Below, in pieces: positions 52,998 to 61,219 of a stretch of DNA of 64,000 nucleotides (the first letter of the stretch is position 1; every line of letters starts with the position of its first letter). Source of the DNA: Mycobacterium sp. IS-1264 (lineage in GTDB: Bacteria; Actinomycetota; Actinomycetes; Mycobacteriales; Mycobacteriaceae); the NCBI RefSeq assembly GCF_001954195.1, contig NZ_MBES01000010.1:106934-170933 (forward strand), read 5' to 3'. The notes under the pieces were generated by a model, which searched no databases, had not been told where the DNA came from, and was given only the letters and a program-made list of their open reading frames with translations. Both the position numbers and the translations under genes were made by a program.

Positions 52998-54188
52998 CTA
53001 CCCCGCGGCCGGCGGGCGCGCCACGAAAGTCACGCGGAAGCCGTATTGCGGCACCGCGCGGCCCTCCCCCCGAGCGCCCATATGTCCGGCCACCGGTACC
53101 GAGGGCGTGCTGGCCGAGACGGGTGGGGCCGTCCCATCCCCCGGGGCGCTGACGAGCGTCGAGGCGAGCGGACTGTGCACCGGGGCGGGCGCGGCCCAGC
53201 CTTGCGGCACCGACAGCGGGCCGACGAGACCTCCCCTGCCCATGGCGGCGGTGACCGAGTTGACCAGGGTCACGCCGCCCGGCGGACCCTCCACGGCGCC
53301 GGCCGCCGTTGCGCTGGCCGCACCTTCCGCTGCGTCGGCAACGCCGCCGCCGGCTTGATTCATCGACATGAAGTCGGAGGCAACGCCAAGGTATCTGGCC
53401 GGCATGTAAAACCCGGACCCGAAGATGGTGTTCCAGATATTGGCGTTGGGCCCAAAGTTGTTCCAGATCGGGGAATTCAGGAGATCGTCCAGGCTGGCCG
53501 GGGCAGACGCCGTCGTACCGGCCGGCGCTGCCAGACTCTGTAAACTGCCGGGCACCGCGGACATCAGCTGCGAAACCGTGCTTTGCCCGGTGCCCGCCGA
53601 CGTGGCCGCGGCCTGGCCCACCGCGGCCGACTGTGCCGGCGACGCGGCGGAATTGGTGGTCTCCGTGGGCGGGTCGAACGGCGTCAGCTGGCTGGCGACC
53701 GCCGAGGCACCGGCATAGCCGTACATGGCCGCGGCGTCCTGGGCCCACATGTCGGCGTACTCGGCCTCCGTGGCCGCGATCGCGGGAGTGTTCTGGCCGA
53801 AGAAGTTGGTGGCGATCAGCACCATCAGCTGAGCGCGATTGGCCGCGATCACGGGCGGCGGCACCGTCGCGGCGAACGCGGCCTCGTAGGCCGCGACGGC
53901 AGCCTCCGCCTGGATCGCGGTTTCCTCCGCCTGCGCCGCGGTGGTGCTCATCCATGCCACGTACGGCGCGGCCGCGGATGCCATTGAGGCCGACGCCGGG
54001 CCGTACCACGCCTGGCTGGTCAATTCCGAAAGCACGGAGTCGTACCCTTGCGCGGTGGCCCGCAATTCCGCGGCCAGTCCATACCAGGCCGAAGCCGCGG
54101 CCAACAGCGGGCCGGCGCCGACCCCCGAATACATGCGGCCCGAGTTGATTTCGGGAGGAAGCATGGCGAAATCCATTGGCGCGGTCAT
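52998..54188 (-). CDS. PPE-family protein, tandem duplicate of the next gene upstream
   Basis: A 396-residue PPE-SVP protein: MDFAMLPPEINSGRMYSGVG start, PPE domain to about 180, NANIWNTIFGSGFYMPARYL near 245, SVP-type GPLSVPQGWAAPAPVHS near 330 and the end VTFVARPPAAG. ATG 54188 follows GGGGAGGAGG. It closely matches the protein encoded at 54288-55475; the DNA around NFGPNANIWNTIF is almost identical in both, and both end PP(A/S)AG. A gap of 99 bp separates them, so the pair is probably one transcript. Confidence 0.9.
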   Translation of the reverse strand: MTAPMDFAMLPPEINSGRMYSGVGAGPLLAAASAWYGLAAELRATAQGYDSVLSELTSQAWYGPASASMASAAAPYVAWMSTTAAQAEETAIQAEAAVAAYEAAFAATVPPPVIAANRAQLMVLIATNFFGQNTPAIAATEAEYADMWAQDAAAMYGYAGASAVASQLTPFDPPTETTNSAASPAQSAAVGQAAATSAGTGQSTVSQLMSAVPGSLQSLAAPAGTTASAPASLDDLLNSPIWNNFGPNANIWNTIFGSGFYMPARYLGVASDFMSMNQAGGGVADAAEGAASATAAGAVEGPPGGVTLVNSVTAAMGRGGLVGPLSVPQGWAAPAPVHSPLASTLVSAPGDGTAPPVSASTPSVPVAGHMGARGEGRAVPQYGFRVTFVARPPAAG

Positions 54189-54287
54189 TCGTCAGCCTCC
54201 TCCCCTTTTTGCTAGGCGGTGTCAGGTGGCCCCGTGGGCGCTGGTGCGCACTAGGGGCGATTGGACAAGCGCACTCCGCAGCTGCGG

Positions 54288-55475
54288 TTATCCCGCCGAG
54301 GGCGGGCGTGTGACGAACGAGGGTCTGAAGCCGTACTGGGGGGGCATGCTGCGGCCGAAGCCCTGGCTGCCGGCCAGCGGCACTCCGGGCATGCCTGCTG
54401 CCATCGCCGGCGGCGGTGCCACCATCGGTGTGGCATTGATTGCGGAAGACAGCTGGGGCGCGGCCCCCGTCCAGCTCGCCGGTACCGTCAGCCCCCCAAC
54501 CTGGGGTGCCGCGCCCAGCCCCGCCGACACGGTGTTGCCGACGGCGCCGAGGCCGCCCGCCGGAGAGACCGCCTGCACTAGGCCGAAGGCTGCCGCTCCG
54601 TCCGCCGCGGCGCCGGCTGCCTCGCCCGCGCCGGCGGCCGCGTCGCCCGCGCCTTGGGTCATGAAGTTGGAGGCGGTGCCTAGGTAGTTGCCCGGCATAT
54701 AGAACCCGGAAGAGAAGATGGTGTTCCAGATATTGGCGTTGGGTCCAAAGTTATTCCAGATCGAGGAATTCAGGAGATCGTCCAGGCTGGCCGGGGCGGA
54801 CGCCGTCGAGGCCGCCGGGGAGGCCATGCTCTGCAGCGTGCCCGGGACCGACGTCATCAGCTTTGACAGCGTGCTTTGCCCGGTGCCCGCCGAGGTGGCC
54901 GCGGCCTGGGTCACCGCCGCCGACTGAGCCGTGGTCGCGGCGGGGTTGACGATCGGTTGAGGCGGGTCAAACTCGGTCAGCCTGCTCGCCGCGGCCGATG
55001 ACCCGGCATAGCCGTACATCGCGGCGGCGTCTTGGCCCCACATCTCCCCGTATTGGGCCTCCGTCGCCGCGATCGCGGGAGCGTTGAGGCCCAAGAAGTT
55101 GGTCGAGACGAGCGACGCCAGGTGGGCGCGGTTGGCCGCGATCTCTGCCGGGGGAACCGTGGCCGCGAAAGCGGTGTCGTAGGCCGCCGCGGCGGCCTCA
55201 GCCTGGGCGGCGGTCTCTTCGGCTTGCACCGCGGTGGTGTTCATCCACTCGACGTAGGGTGCGGCCGCGGCCGCCATCACCGCCGATGCAGGACCATGCC
55301 ATTCCTCGTCGGTCAGTGCCGAAAGCACCGCCCCATACGACAGCGCCGTGGACCGTAGCTCCGCGGCCAGGCCCTTCCATGCCGACGCCGCCGCCAGCAT
55401 CGAGGCCGAACCCGCCCCGGTATACATCCGAGCCGAGTTGACCTCCGGAGAAAGCATCGCAAAATCCAGCGTCAC
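54288..55475 (-). CDS. PPE-family protein (PPE-SVP subgroup) under an iron box
   Basis: A 395-residue PPE protein: MTLDFAMLSPEVNSARMYTG, PPE domain to about 180, NANIWNTIFSSGFYMPGNYL near 245, the SVP-type motif VGGLTVPASWTGAAPQLSS near 335, and the end RPSFVTRPPSAG. It starts at GTG after GAGAGGGACG. It is the first gene after the M-box/PE-remnant leader, in the place of the Mtb PE20-PPE31 group, and lies 57 bp from an IdeR-type box. PPE proteins of this type are secreted by ESX-5 or held in the outer envelope, some serving as nutrient channels; iron or magnesium uptake is a natural guess. Confidence 0.9.
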   Translation of the reverse strand: MTLDFAMLSPEVNSARMYTGAGSASMLAAASAWKGLAAELRSTALSYGAVLSALTDEEWHGPASAVMAAAAAPYVEWMNTTAVQAEETAAQAEAAAAAYDTAFAATVPPAEIAANRAHLASLVSTNFLGLNAPAIAATEAQYGEMWGQDAAAMYGYAGSSAAASRLTEFDPPQPIVNPAATTAQSAAVTQAAATSAGTGQSTLSKLMTSVPGTLQSMASPAASTASAPASLDDLLNSSIWNNFGPNANIWNTIFSSGFYMPGNYLGTASNFMTQGAGDAAAGAGEAAGAAADGAAAFGLVQAVSPAGGLGAVGNTVSAGLGAAPQVGGLTVPASWTGAAPQLSSAINATPMVAPPPAMAAGMPGVPLAGSQGFGRSMPPQYGFRPSFVTRPPSAG

Positions 55476-55531
55476 TGTTCGCGTCCCTCTCTTACTAGTT
55501 GCGATCGCGTGGGGGTTGAGAGCCCTCCTAG

Positions 55532-55550
55532 TTAGGCAAGGCTAAGCTAA
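55532..55550 (-). promoter_or_regulatory. IdeR-type iron box upstream of the PPE pair
   Basis: TTAGGCAAGGCTAAGCTAA (plus strand) matches 16 of 19 positions of TTAGGTTAGGCTAACCTAA by my count. It overlaps a minus-strand promoter with TTGTGG, 17 bp, TAGCTT, and lies 57 bp before the PPE GTG. Iron-bound IdeR would repress the PPE genes, so they should rise when iron is scarce. Confidence 0.72.
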
Positions 55551-55628
55551 CGGAGAGCTCATCACGCCACAAGGTCCCGCATCCCGCACGTCGTGCCGGG
55601 CACTGCCATGCCTTGGACAGTTGCTGCC

Positions 55629-55739
55629 CTACCAGCCGGCGTTTGGCGTGAATTGTGTTGCGGTCAAGGCGAATCCAACACCATTCGGGTGACCGGTAGC
55701 CGTCGTCACCGCTTCCGGATGCCTAATGGCAAGCGACAT
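55629..55739 (-). pseudogene. Shrunken PE-family gene remnant (PE20 position)
   Basis: A 36-codon ORF with a strong site (GAGGAGGGGGCG) starts MSLAIRHPEAVTTATG and ends FALTATQFTPNAGW. Both halves resemble PE proteins: the opening PE/A-A pattern, and ALTATQF, which matches the SALTATQF block of PE20 as I recall it. The roughly 30 residues normally between them are missing, and the protein stops after it. The M-box leader and PPE neighbours agree with a decayed PE20 orthologue. It could still be translated as a micropeptide. Confidence 0.5.
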
Positions 55740-55826
55740 CGCCCCCTCCTCGCGTCGCGTTGCAGATGGATTGCTGGCGCCGTCGCGCGCCGCCGCGGCG
55801 AGGCCGAGCAAGACACTACACCGAAA

Positions 55827-55841
55827 CGATAACCGTTTTCA
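55827..55841 (-). promoter_or_regulatory. Zur-like zinc box
   Basis: On the minus strand TGAAAACGGTTATCG fits the actinobacterial Zur pattern TGANAANNNTTNTCA except for the last base. It lies between the small ORF of the M-box leader and the PE remnant. Zinc-bound Zur would repress a promoter here. A single match of this length could arise by chance. Confidence 0.4.
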
Positions 55842-55885
55842 TTAGGAGCCGATGAGGCGGGCCGGGGTTGCCGGGCCAAGCACGA

Positions 55886-55966
55886 TCAGGACCGTGGAAA
55901 CGTGGCCGTGGTCGGTCGTAACGAAATGGTCGTCGCTCTGGAAGACGGAATATCGTCGGGGCTCAT
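55886..55966 (-). CDS. 26-codon leader ORF downstream of the M-box
   Basis: A small ORF beginning ATG 55966 with GAGGAGG 10 nt upstream, encoding a Ser/Thr/Pro/Arg-rich peptide that starts MSPDDIPSSR and ends FPRS. It stops well before the PE remnant. Leader peptides in Mg2+-responsive mgt operons of enterobacteria regulate by translation, and this could play a comparable role or simply mark the first translated gene of the M-box mRNA. No homology is claimed. Confidence 0.5.
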   Translation of the reverse strand: MSPDDIPSSRATTISLRPTTATFPRS

Positions 55967-56054
55967 TTCGCTCTCACCTCCTCACGGCCAGGGCACACGG
56001 GGGTGCCAACTGCGTCGCACATTGGGGAGGAGGCCCGAGTAGCCACCCAGGCAC

Positions 56055-56228
56055 CGCACCCCTCTCGTCAGAGCTTTGGCACCACACGGCGTATCCGGAT
56101 CGAACCGGAAGCCACTTGGGCTCAACCCTTAAAGCCGGGAAGAGCTGTCCTGACCCTGGGCGTCTCTCGACGTTCGAGGTCAGTGGCCTATATCCATGTA
56201 GACGCCTCACCTAGCGAGGTGCATACGA
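56055..56228 (-). promoter_or_regulatory. M-box (ykoK) magnesium riboswitch
   Basis: On the minus strand the hallmark elements appear in order: CTAGGTGAGGCGTCTACATG, then GATATAGGCCACTGACC, AACGTCGAGAGACGCC, GGGTCAGGAC, and near the end GTGCCAAAGCTCTGACGAGA. These match the M-box consensus closely. In Mtb an M-box precedes PE20 and the PPE31-33/Rv1810/mgtC genes, and this one sits at the equivalent place. High Mg2+ is expected to stop transcription or hide the ribosome site. The 5' end and the expression platform are estimated. Confidence 0.87.
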
Positions 56229-56302
56229 AGCCATGGTGGCATTCGGACCGGGGCGAGTCAACTTAGCTGCCGGCCGATTTGCGGTGCCGCGAAAACGGCG
56301 CG

Positions 56303-58135
56303 CTAGGTCGACTTCTTCTCGGCCACCGCCGCGCTCAGGCCCTCGGCCAGGTCGTCGCTGGTGAGCTCCTTGAACCGCAGCAGGTCGCGCTCGCTGAATT
56401 CGGTTGTGTCGCTGGACAGTACGGCGTCGAGGTCCTCGTCGTCCAGGCGGAAGCTTCGGTGGTCGCGAGCCTTTTCCACCACATTGCGCACAAAACCAGC
56501 GTTGCCGAGCGTATCGATACCGCGGATCAGATCCCCATCTTCCGAGTAGCTTTCGTCGAGGTAGAACTTCGTGTACGACGGCAGCAACGCCTGGGCCGAT
56601 TCGTCGGTGATGACATCCTCGTTTTCCCGCCCCATCAGTTGGGTCAGCGCGACAAGTTCGTCCGGGGTATAGCTGAAGAACTCGATCACAGTCGAAAAGC
56701 GCCGTCGCAGACCCTGATTCACCTCGAGCATCTTGTCCATTGCCTTGGCATAGCCCGCACCGAAGACGACGAGCTCGTCGCGATGATTCTCCATGTACAG
56801 CAGCAGCGTATTGATGATCGCATTGCCGTAGGGGTCGCCCTGGTGATAGCCGCGCTCGTGCAGGGTGTGCATCTCATCGAAGAAGACCGCCCCGCCCAAT
56901 GCGCCCTCGAGCATCTCCTCGGTGTTCTTCTCCGCGTCGGCCATGTAGCGCCCCAATAGCTTGGTGCGGCTGGTCTCCACCACCAGCGGCTTGCGCAGCA
57001 CGGTGAGCCCGCACAGTTGCTTGGTGAACGCCCGCGCCACCGATGTCTTGCCGGTTCCCGGCGGCCCGAGCAACAAGGTGTGGCGCGATGTCACGGGCAC
57101 CGGCAGCCCCATCTTGGCTCGGGCCAGATTCACCTTGGTCGTCGATTTGATGAGTTTGATTTCGCGTTTGGCTTTTTCCATGCCGAGCATCGCGTTGAGC
57201 TCGGCGTCGCCTTCGGCCAGATATTTGGCGGCCTCCTCGGCGTGGCGGGCGGCTTCCGTCTGAGCGCGGGTCGGCGCGCTGTCCGGGTCCCACGGGTCCG
57301 TACGGGCCTCGATCGTCTCCGGGTCGGTCAATATCAGCCGATAATCGCTGTTGTCCAACGCTTCCCGGGCCGGCGTGAATTTGGGATCCCGCGAATACAC
57401 CCGGCGTAACAGCTCGGCGGCCTCCTCCTCGCGACCGAGGTGGCGCAAGCACATGCCTTGGGTGTAGAGCGCGACGTTGGCGGCACCCGGCACCCGGTCC
57501 GCCTCGATGGCCGCCTGGCCGCGCCGGACGGCCTCCTCGAACACCCCGAGCGACGCCAGGGCGGTGGTGGCCATCGCCGCACCCGCGGCTTTGAGTTCGG
57601 GGTTGCGCCAGACCTTCCCCTCGGGGAACTGCAGGAGCACGTCCGGCCATCGCCCGGTGCGGAAGTACAGCACGCCGCGCACGTAGGTGACCAGCTCTTC
57701 GTCGAATGGATGCCTGGGCTCGACGCCGTCGAGCAGTTTCGCGGCTTCCTCATAATGTTTCGCCTCGGCGAGCGCCGCGGCATATGCGCAGGCGAGCGAC
57801 TCCCCGCTGGTGACCGCCAGCCGCAGGAACAGCCCGTCGGATACTTCTGGCCGGAACTGCAATTCGGTGACCCCGAGACGGCGGATCTCCCACCCGAACG
57901 TCCTGATCGACGCCCACGCGCCGGCGAGCACCTCGAGGCTCTGGTCACCGGCGAGCACCCGCGCCAGCCATGCGTCGCACATGTCGGGGTCGATGGTGGA
58001 CGCCAGGGTGAACATCTGCAATGCCACCTGCGGGTTGTGGCTGGGCTGCAGCCCGTTGACCGAGATGCCGGACGCCAGCAGGCCGGCGACCATCGCGTTA
58101 CGGGCGTCCTCGGGGGTTGATTGCGGACGACTCAT
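56303..58135 (-). CDS. eccA5: ESX-5 cytosolic AAA+ ATPase EccA5
   Basis: A 610-residue protein, equal to the Mtb length. The N-terminal half is a TPR-like helical array; the C-terminal CbxX/CfqX AAA+ domain has Walker [15 protein letters not shown] near residue 353 and Walker [13 protein letters not shown] near 413. EccA probably helps release PE/PPE or Esx substrates from EspG chaperones. Its start overlaps the eccE5 stop (ATGA). It is the last ESX-5 gene; the lppT-PPE28-30 and PE_PGRS32 genes that follow in Mtb are absent. Confidence 0.96.
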   Translation of the reverse strand: MSRPQSTPEDARNAMVAGLLASGISVNGLQPSHNPQVALQMFTLASTIDPDMCDAWLARVLAGDQSLEVLAGAWASIRTFGWEIRRLGVTELQFRPEVSDGLFLRLAVTSGESLACAYAAALAEAKHYEEAAKLLDGVEPRHPFDEELVTYVRGVLYFRTGRWPDVLLQFPEGKVWRNPELKAAGAAMATTALASLGVFEEAVRRGQAAIEADRVPGAANVALYTQGMCLRHLGREEEAAELLRRVYSRDPKFTPAREALDNSDYRLILTDPETIEARTDPWDPDSAPTRAQTEAARHAEEAAKYLAEGDAELNAMLGMEKAKREIKLIKSTTKVNLARAKMGLPVPVTSRHTLLLGPPGTGKTSVARAFTKQLCGLTVLRKPLVVETSRTKLLGRYMADAEKNTEEMLEGALGGAVFFDEMHTLHERGYHQGDPYGNAIINTLLLYMENHRDELVVFGAGYAKAMDKMLEVNQGLRRRFSTVIEFFSYTPDELVALTQLMGRENEDVITDESAQALLPSYTKFYLDESYSEDGDLIRGIDTLGNAGFVRNVVEKARDHRSFRLDDEDLDAVLSSDTTEFSERDLLRFKELTSDDLAEGLSAAVAEKKST

Positions 58136-59337
58136 TGCGCTGCAGGCAAGGCCGCAGCGTTCTCCCGCACCTGGGCCACCGGCAGCACCAACTCATCGCC
58201 CTCCAGCAGGTCCCGGGTGGGCACCACCAGTAAGGGCCGAGCGGTCGGGGCGGGCAGGCTGGCACGCACCGCTGCTAGTTGGCGGCCGGTGAGCCGGTTG
58301 AGTCCGTGCGGCAACCCCTTGGGGGTTCGCTTGTCGCTGTGGTAGCGCACCCACGCGGAAACCAGCGGCCGGCCGCCCGATGTAGTGAGCCGGATGGTGA
58401 CCACGGTCGCCTCGGTGTCGGGCTGCCACAGGTCGTCGATTGCCTCCGTGGTGATGTCCGACGGCGTCAACCAAAAACTGGTCGCGAACCCGTTGAAATG
58501 CTTGAGGTAGCGCCAGCCTGGGCGGCTCCAGGTCGGTTCGAGATCGGCCAGCACGGCCTTGTCGACCTCGGCGAGCTCGTCGGCCGTCAGCGGCCGGGCC
58601 GCGCAGCCGTGGCCATCGAGGTCTTGGGCGAGGCGTTCGGTGGCCGCGACCAACGTCGACGCCAACGAATCACGGGCTGCGACGGCGGCGACGTTGCGCT
58701 GGGGATTCATCCGCAGAACCAGCCAGGTGCGGCGCACATACGAGGCGGGCTGGTCGCCCACCACTTCCCACTCTTCGGGCCCCCAGTCGTCGAGCTTGGA
58801 CAGCTCGGCGGCGTTGCCGCCGCGGCGTATCTTCACCGACACGATGTCGATGCCGTCGAGGTGGATGTCGAACTGGTGCAGCCCCTCGGCGACCGCCTGC
58901 ACCAGCAGGGTGGGGGCCGACGCCGTCGTGCGATGGTGGCGGTGGCGTCCGGGAACGTCCTCCTCACCGCCGTCAACCGCGATCACTGAAATCAGGCGGC
59001 CCGCGTACTCGCGCACCCCGACCGTATCGCGTCCGTACTTACGCTGGTAATCGACTGCGGGCGTGCAGCCGGCGGCCAGCGCGGTGCCCGGATCGGCGGA
59101 CCAGTCCCACAACCACGTGGCCAACCCGGAGGTGAGTGTGAGGCCGTGGTGGGTGACCAGCGACAGCAGCGTCACGATCGCCGCCAGGCCGACCCCGACC
59201 CAAAAGGCGATGCGGTGCTCGCCCTGCCAGGAGTCTGGGCAGTGGCTGGCCACCAGCAGGATCACGACGTCGACCAAGAACACCGCGGTGACGCGCAGCC
59301 ACGACAACGACAACCCGAATCTGCGTTGAGGATTCAT
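58132..59337 (-). CDS. eccE5: ESX-5 membrane component EccE5
   Basis: A 401-residue membrane protein with two N-terminal helices ([19 protein letters not shown] and [19 protein letters not shown]) and a large C-terminal cytosolic or periplasmic domain. EccE lies at the periphery of the ESX inner-membrane complex with EccB, EccC and EccD. The start lies 19 bp after the mycP5 stop and its stop overlaps the eccA5 start. Confidence 0.94.
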   Translation of the reverse strand: MNPQRRFGLSLSWLRVTAVFLVDVVILLVASHCPDSWQGEHRIAFWVGVGLAAIVTLLSLVTHHGLTLTSGLATWLWDWSADPGTALAAGCTPAVDYQRKYGRDTVGVREYAGRLISVIAVDGGEEDVPGRHRHHRTTASAPTLLVQAVAEGLHQFDIHLDGIDIVSVKIRRGGNAAELSKLDDWGPEEWEVVGDQPASYVRRTWLVLRMNPQRNVAAVAARDSLASTLVAATERLAQDLDGHGCAARPLTADELAEVDKAVLADLEPTWSRPGWRYLKHFNGFATSFWLTPSDITTEAIDDLWQPDTEATVVTIRLTTSGGRPLVSAWVRYHSDKRTPKGLPHGLNRLTGRQLAAVRASLPAPTARPLLVVPTRDLLEGDELVLPVAQVRENAAALPAAQ

Positions 59338-59356
59338 TACTATCGTCGCTCCGCCC

Positions 59357-61219
59357 TCATTGCTGCTTCCGTCGCTTCATCATCGTCGCGACACCGAATA
59401 TTGCCCCGCCGATGAGTAGTGCCCCGGTCAGTCCGCCGGCGGCCACCCACACGGGCACCATATCGCGGTGCGGGGGCGGTTTGGGCACCGTCAGCGGCGC
59501 CGACAATTGCTGCGGCGGTTTTGCCGGGCCTTCGGGCACATCCCAGGTCAGCGCCGCCACCGGGTCGACCACGCCGTACCCGATCTGGTTGTCCACACCG
59601 CGCGCGGGCGCCCTGGCCGTGCGGGTCAAGCGGTTCATGACCTGGTACGCCGACAGTTGCGGGAACCTGGCGCGGACCAGCGCAGCCACCCCCGACACGA
59701 TCGCCGCCGAGAAGCTGGTGCCGGCCGGAACCAACAGTGTGTTGTCCGGGCCGTCGATCGCGTTGATCAAGCCGTCGTCGCGGGGCGAGAGCCCGATGAC
59801 GTCGGTTCCCGGTGCGGCGATGCCCACCCACGGCCCGGCGATGCTCGACGAACCTTGGCCCTGACCGCCTTGGGTCATCGGCCGACCGTCCGGGTCCACC
59901 GCACCGACCGTCAGCACGTAGTCGCTGAACCAGGATGGCGTGACGACGGTGGTGACCGCGTTCCAGTTGCGAGGATCCTTGGGCTGCAACGGATCGAAGA
60001 TCGGGTTTTGCTTGCAGTCTTTCTTGCTACTGTCCCCGGCCGCGGCGATGATGACGGCGTTCTTGTCGACCGCCGCGTAGCGGACCGCCGCACCCAGCGA
60101 GCGCTGGTCGATGATGTTGCGCGCACTCATGCAGGTGACATCGGAGATGTTGATGATCTGGGCACCCAGGTTTGCGGCATGCACGATCGCCCGCGCCATC
60201 GTCTCGACGTTGTCGACCTTCGCCCGGGTCTGCGGATCCTCGTCGCCGGTGTAGGCATCCTTGAGACCGAACGCCTGGCTGGACTGGCGGATCGCGATGA
60301 TGTCGACTTCGGGTGCGACTCCGCTGAAGGCGTCGGGCGCCTGCCCCGCGGGTGGCGGGGGCGGCGGTGGCGGCTTCGGCGGGTCGAGTGGGCGCGGGTC
60401 GACGGGGTTGTCGACGCCGATGATGTGCTTGCCACCGGAGTAGCTGGGGATGGTCACCGTGCCCGAACCGCCGCGATTGCCCGACGGGGCCTGACCGGGT
60501 CCCGGGGCTGGGCCCCCCTGAGCCGGTGCCGGCGGTGCCGCCGGCTGTTGCTGTTGCGGCTGCGGCGGCCATCCCGGTATGCCGAAGGGTCCCGGCGCGG
60601 CGGGAGGAGCTTCCGACTGCGGCGGCGGGGGAACCATTGTCACCGTCTGCGGCAGCGGCGACAACGTAACCGTCTGCGGCGGAGGCGCTTTCGGGGGCGG
60701 TTCGGTGGTCGGGATGGTGACCGGCTTGCGCGGTCCCGCGGGCGGCGGTGTCGCGCCGCTGGCGGGGGCCGCGCCGATCATTGACGCCACGATCGTCCCG
60801 TGGGCGTCGCAGTCCGACAATCCGTCGCCGCCCATGACGTAGTCGCCGCCGGGGATCAGGTGCTGGAACCGGGGGTGGGGGCTCACGCCCGTGTCGATGA
60901 CGGCGACTTTCACCCCGGCGCCACGGCCGAACTGCCAGGCCTCCTGCAAGTTCAGCATGTCCATGTACTTCGGCTGCAACCGAAAATCGGTGCCGGGCAG
61001 CACCCCGACCTCGGTGCAGTACGAATTCTGCTTCATCGGCGCCGGCGGTCCGGGCGGACCGTCGGGCGGAACCGCGCCGGGATCGACGGTAGGAGGCGAG
61101 ATCGCGTACGCCGGCGGCAGGCCGGCTAACGCGCCCGACGTGAGCAGGAGGGCAGCGACGGTCGCGCGGGATGCGCGACCACGCCACACCTTGGTGCTAG
61201 CGGTACCGAATCGCCGCAT
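59357..61219 (-). CDS. mycP5: ESX-5 mycosin serine protease MycP5
   Basis: A 620-residue subtilisin-like protease anchored in the membrane. A signal peptide occupies 1-39. The catalytic Asp is D109 in [10 protein letters not shown], His is H140 in [12 protein letters not shown], and Ser is near residue 500 in [15 protein letters not shown]-terminal helix ([18 protein letters not shown]) anchors it. Between residues about 150 and 300 there is a long Pro/Gln/Gly-rich insertion; the Mtb form as I recall it is about 585 aa, so the loop is longer here. It overlaps the eccD5 stop by 23 bp. Confidence 0.96.
   Translation of the reverse strand: MRRFGTASTKVWRGRASRATVAALLLTSGALAGLPPAYAISPPTVDPGAVPPDGPPGPPAPMKQNSYCTEVGVLPGTDFRLQPKYMDMLNLQEAWQFGRGAGVKVAVIDTGVSPHPRFQHLIPGGDYVMGGDGLSDCDAHGTIVASMIGAAPASGATPPPAGPRKPVTIPTTEPPPKAPPPQTVTLSPLPQTVTMVPPPPQSEAPPAAPGPFGIPGWPPQPQQQQPAAPPAPAQGGPAPGPGQAPSGNRGGSGTVTIPSYSGGKHIIGVDNPVDPRPLDPPKPPPPPPPPAGQAPDAFSGVAPEVDIIAIRQSSQAFGLKDAYTGDEDPQTRAKVDNVETMARAIVHAANLGAQIINISDVTCMSARNIIDQRSLGAAVRYAAVDKNAVIIAAAGDSSKKDCKQNPIFDPLQPKDPRNWNAVTTVVTPSWFSDYVLTVGAVDPDGRPMTQGGQGQGSSSIAGPWVGIAAPGTDVIGLSPRDDGLINAIDGPDNTLLVPAGTSFSAAIVSGVAALVRARFPQLSAYQVMNRLTRTARAPARGVDNQIGYGVVDPVAALTWDVPEGPAKPPQQLSAPLTVPKPPPHRDMVPVWVAAGGLTGALLIGGAIFGVATMMKRRKQQ

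Noticed and set aside
56087..56140. tRNA gene suggested by GGTTCGATCC on the minus strand
   Set aside because: No acceptor stem, D-arm or anticodon arm fits; the sequence lies inside the M-box.
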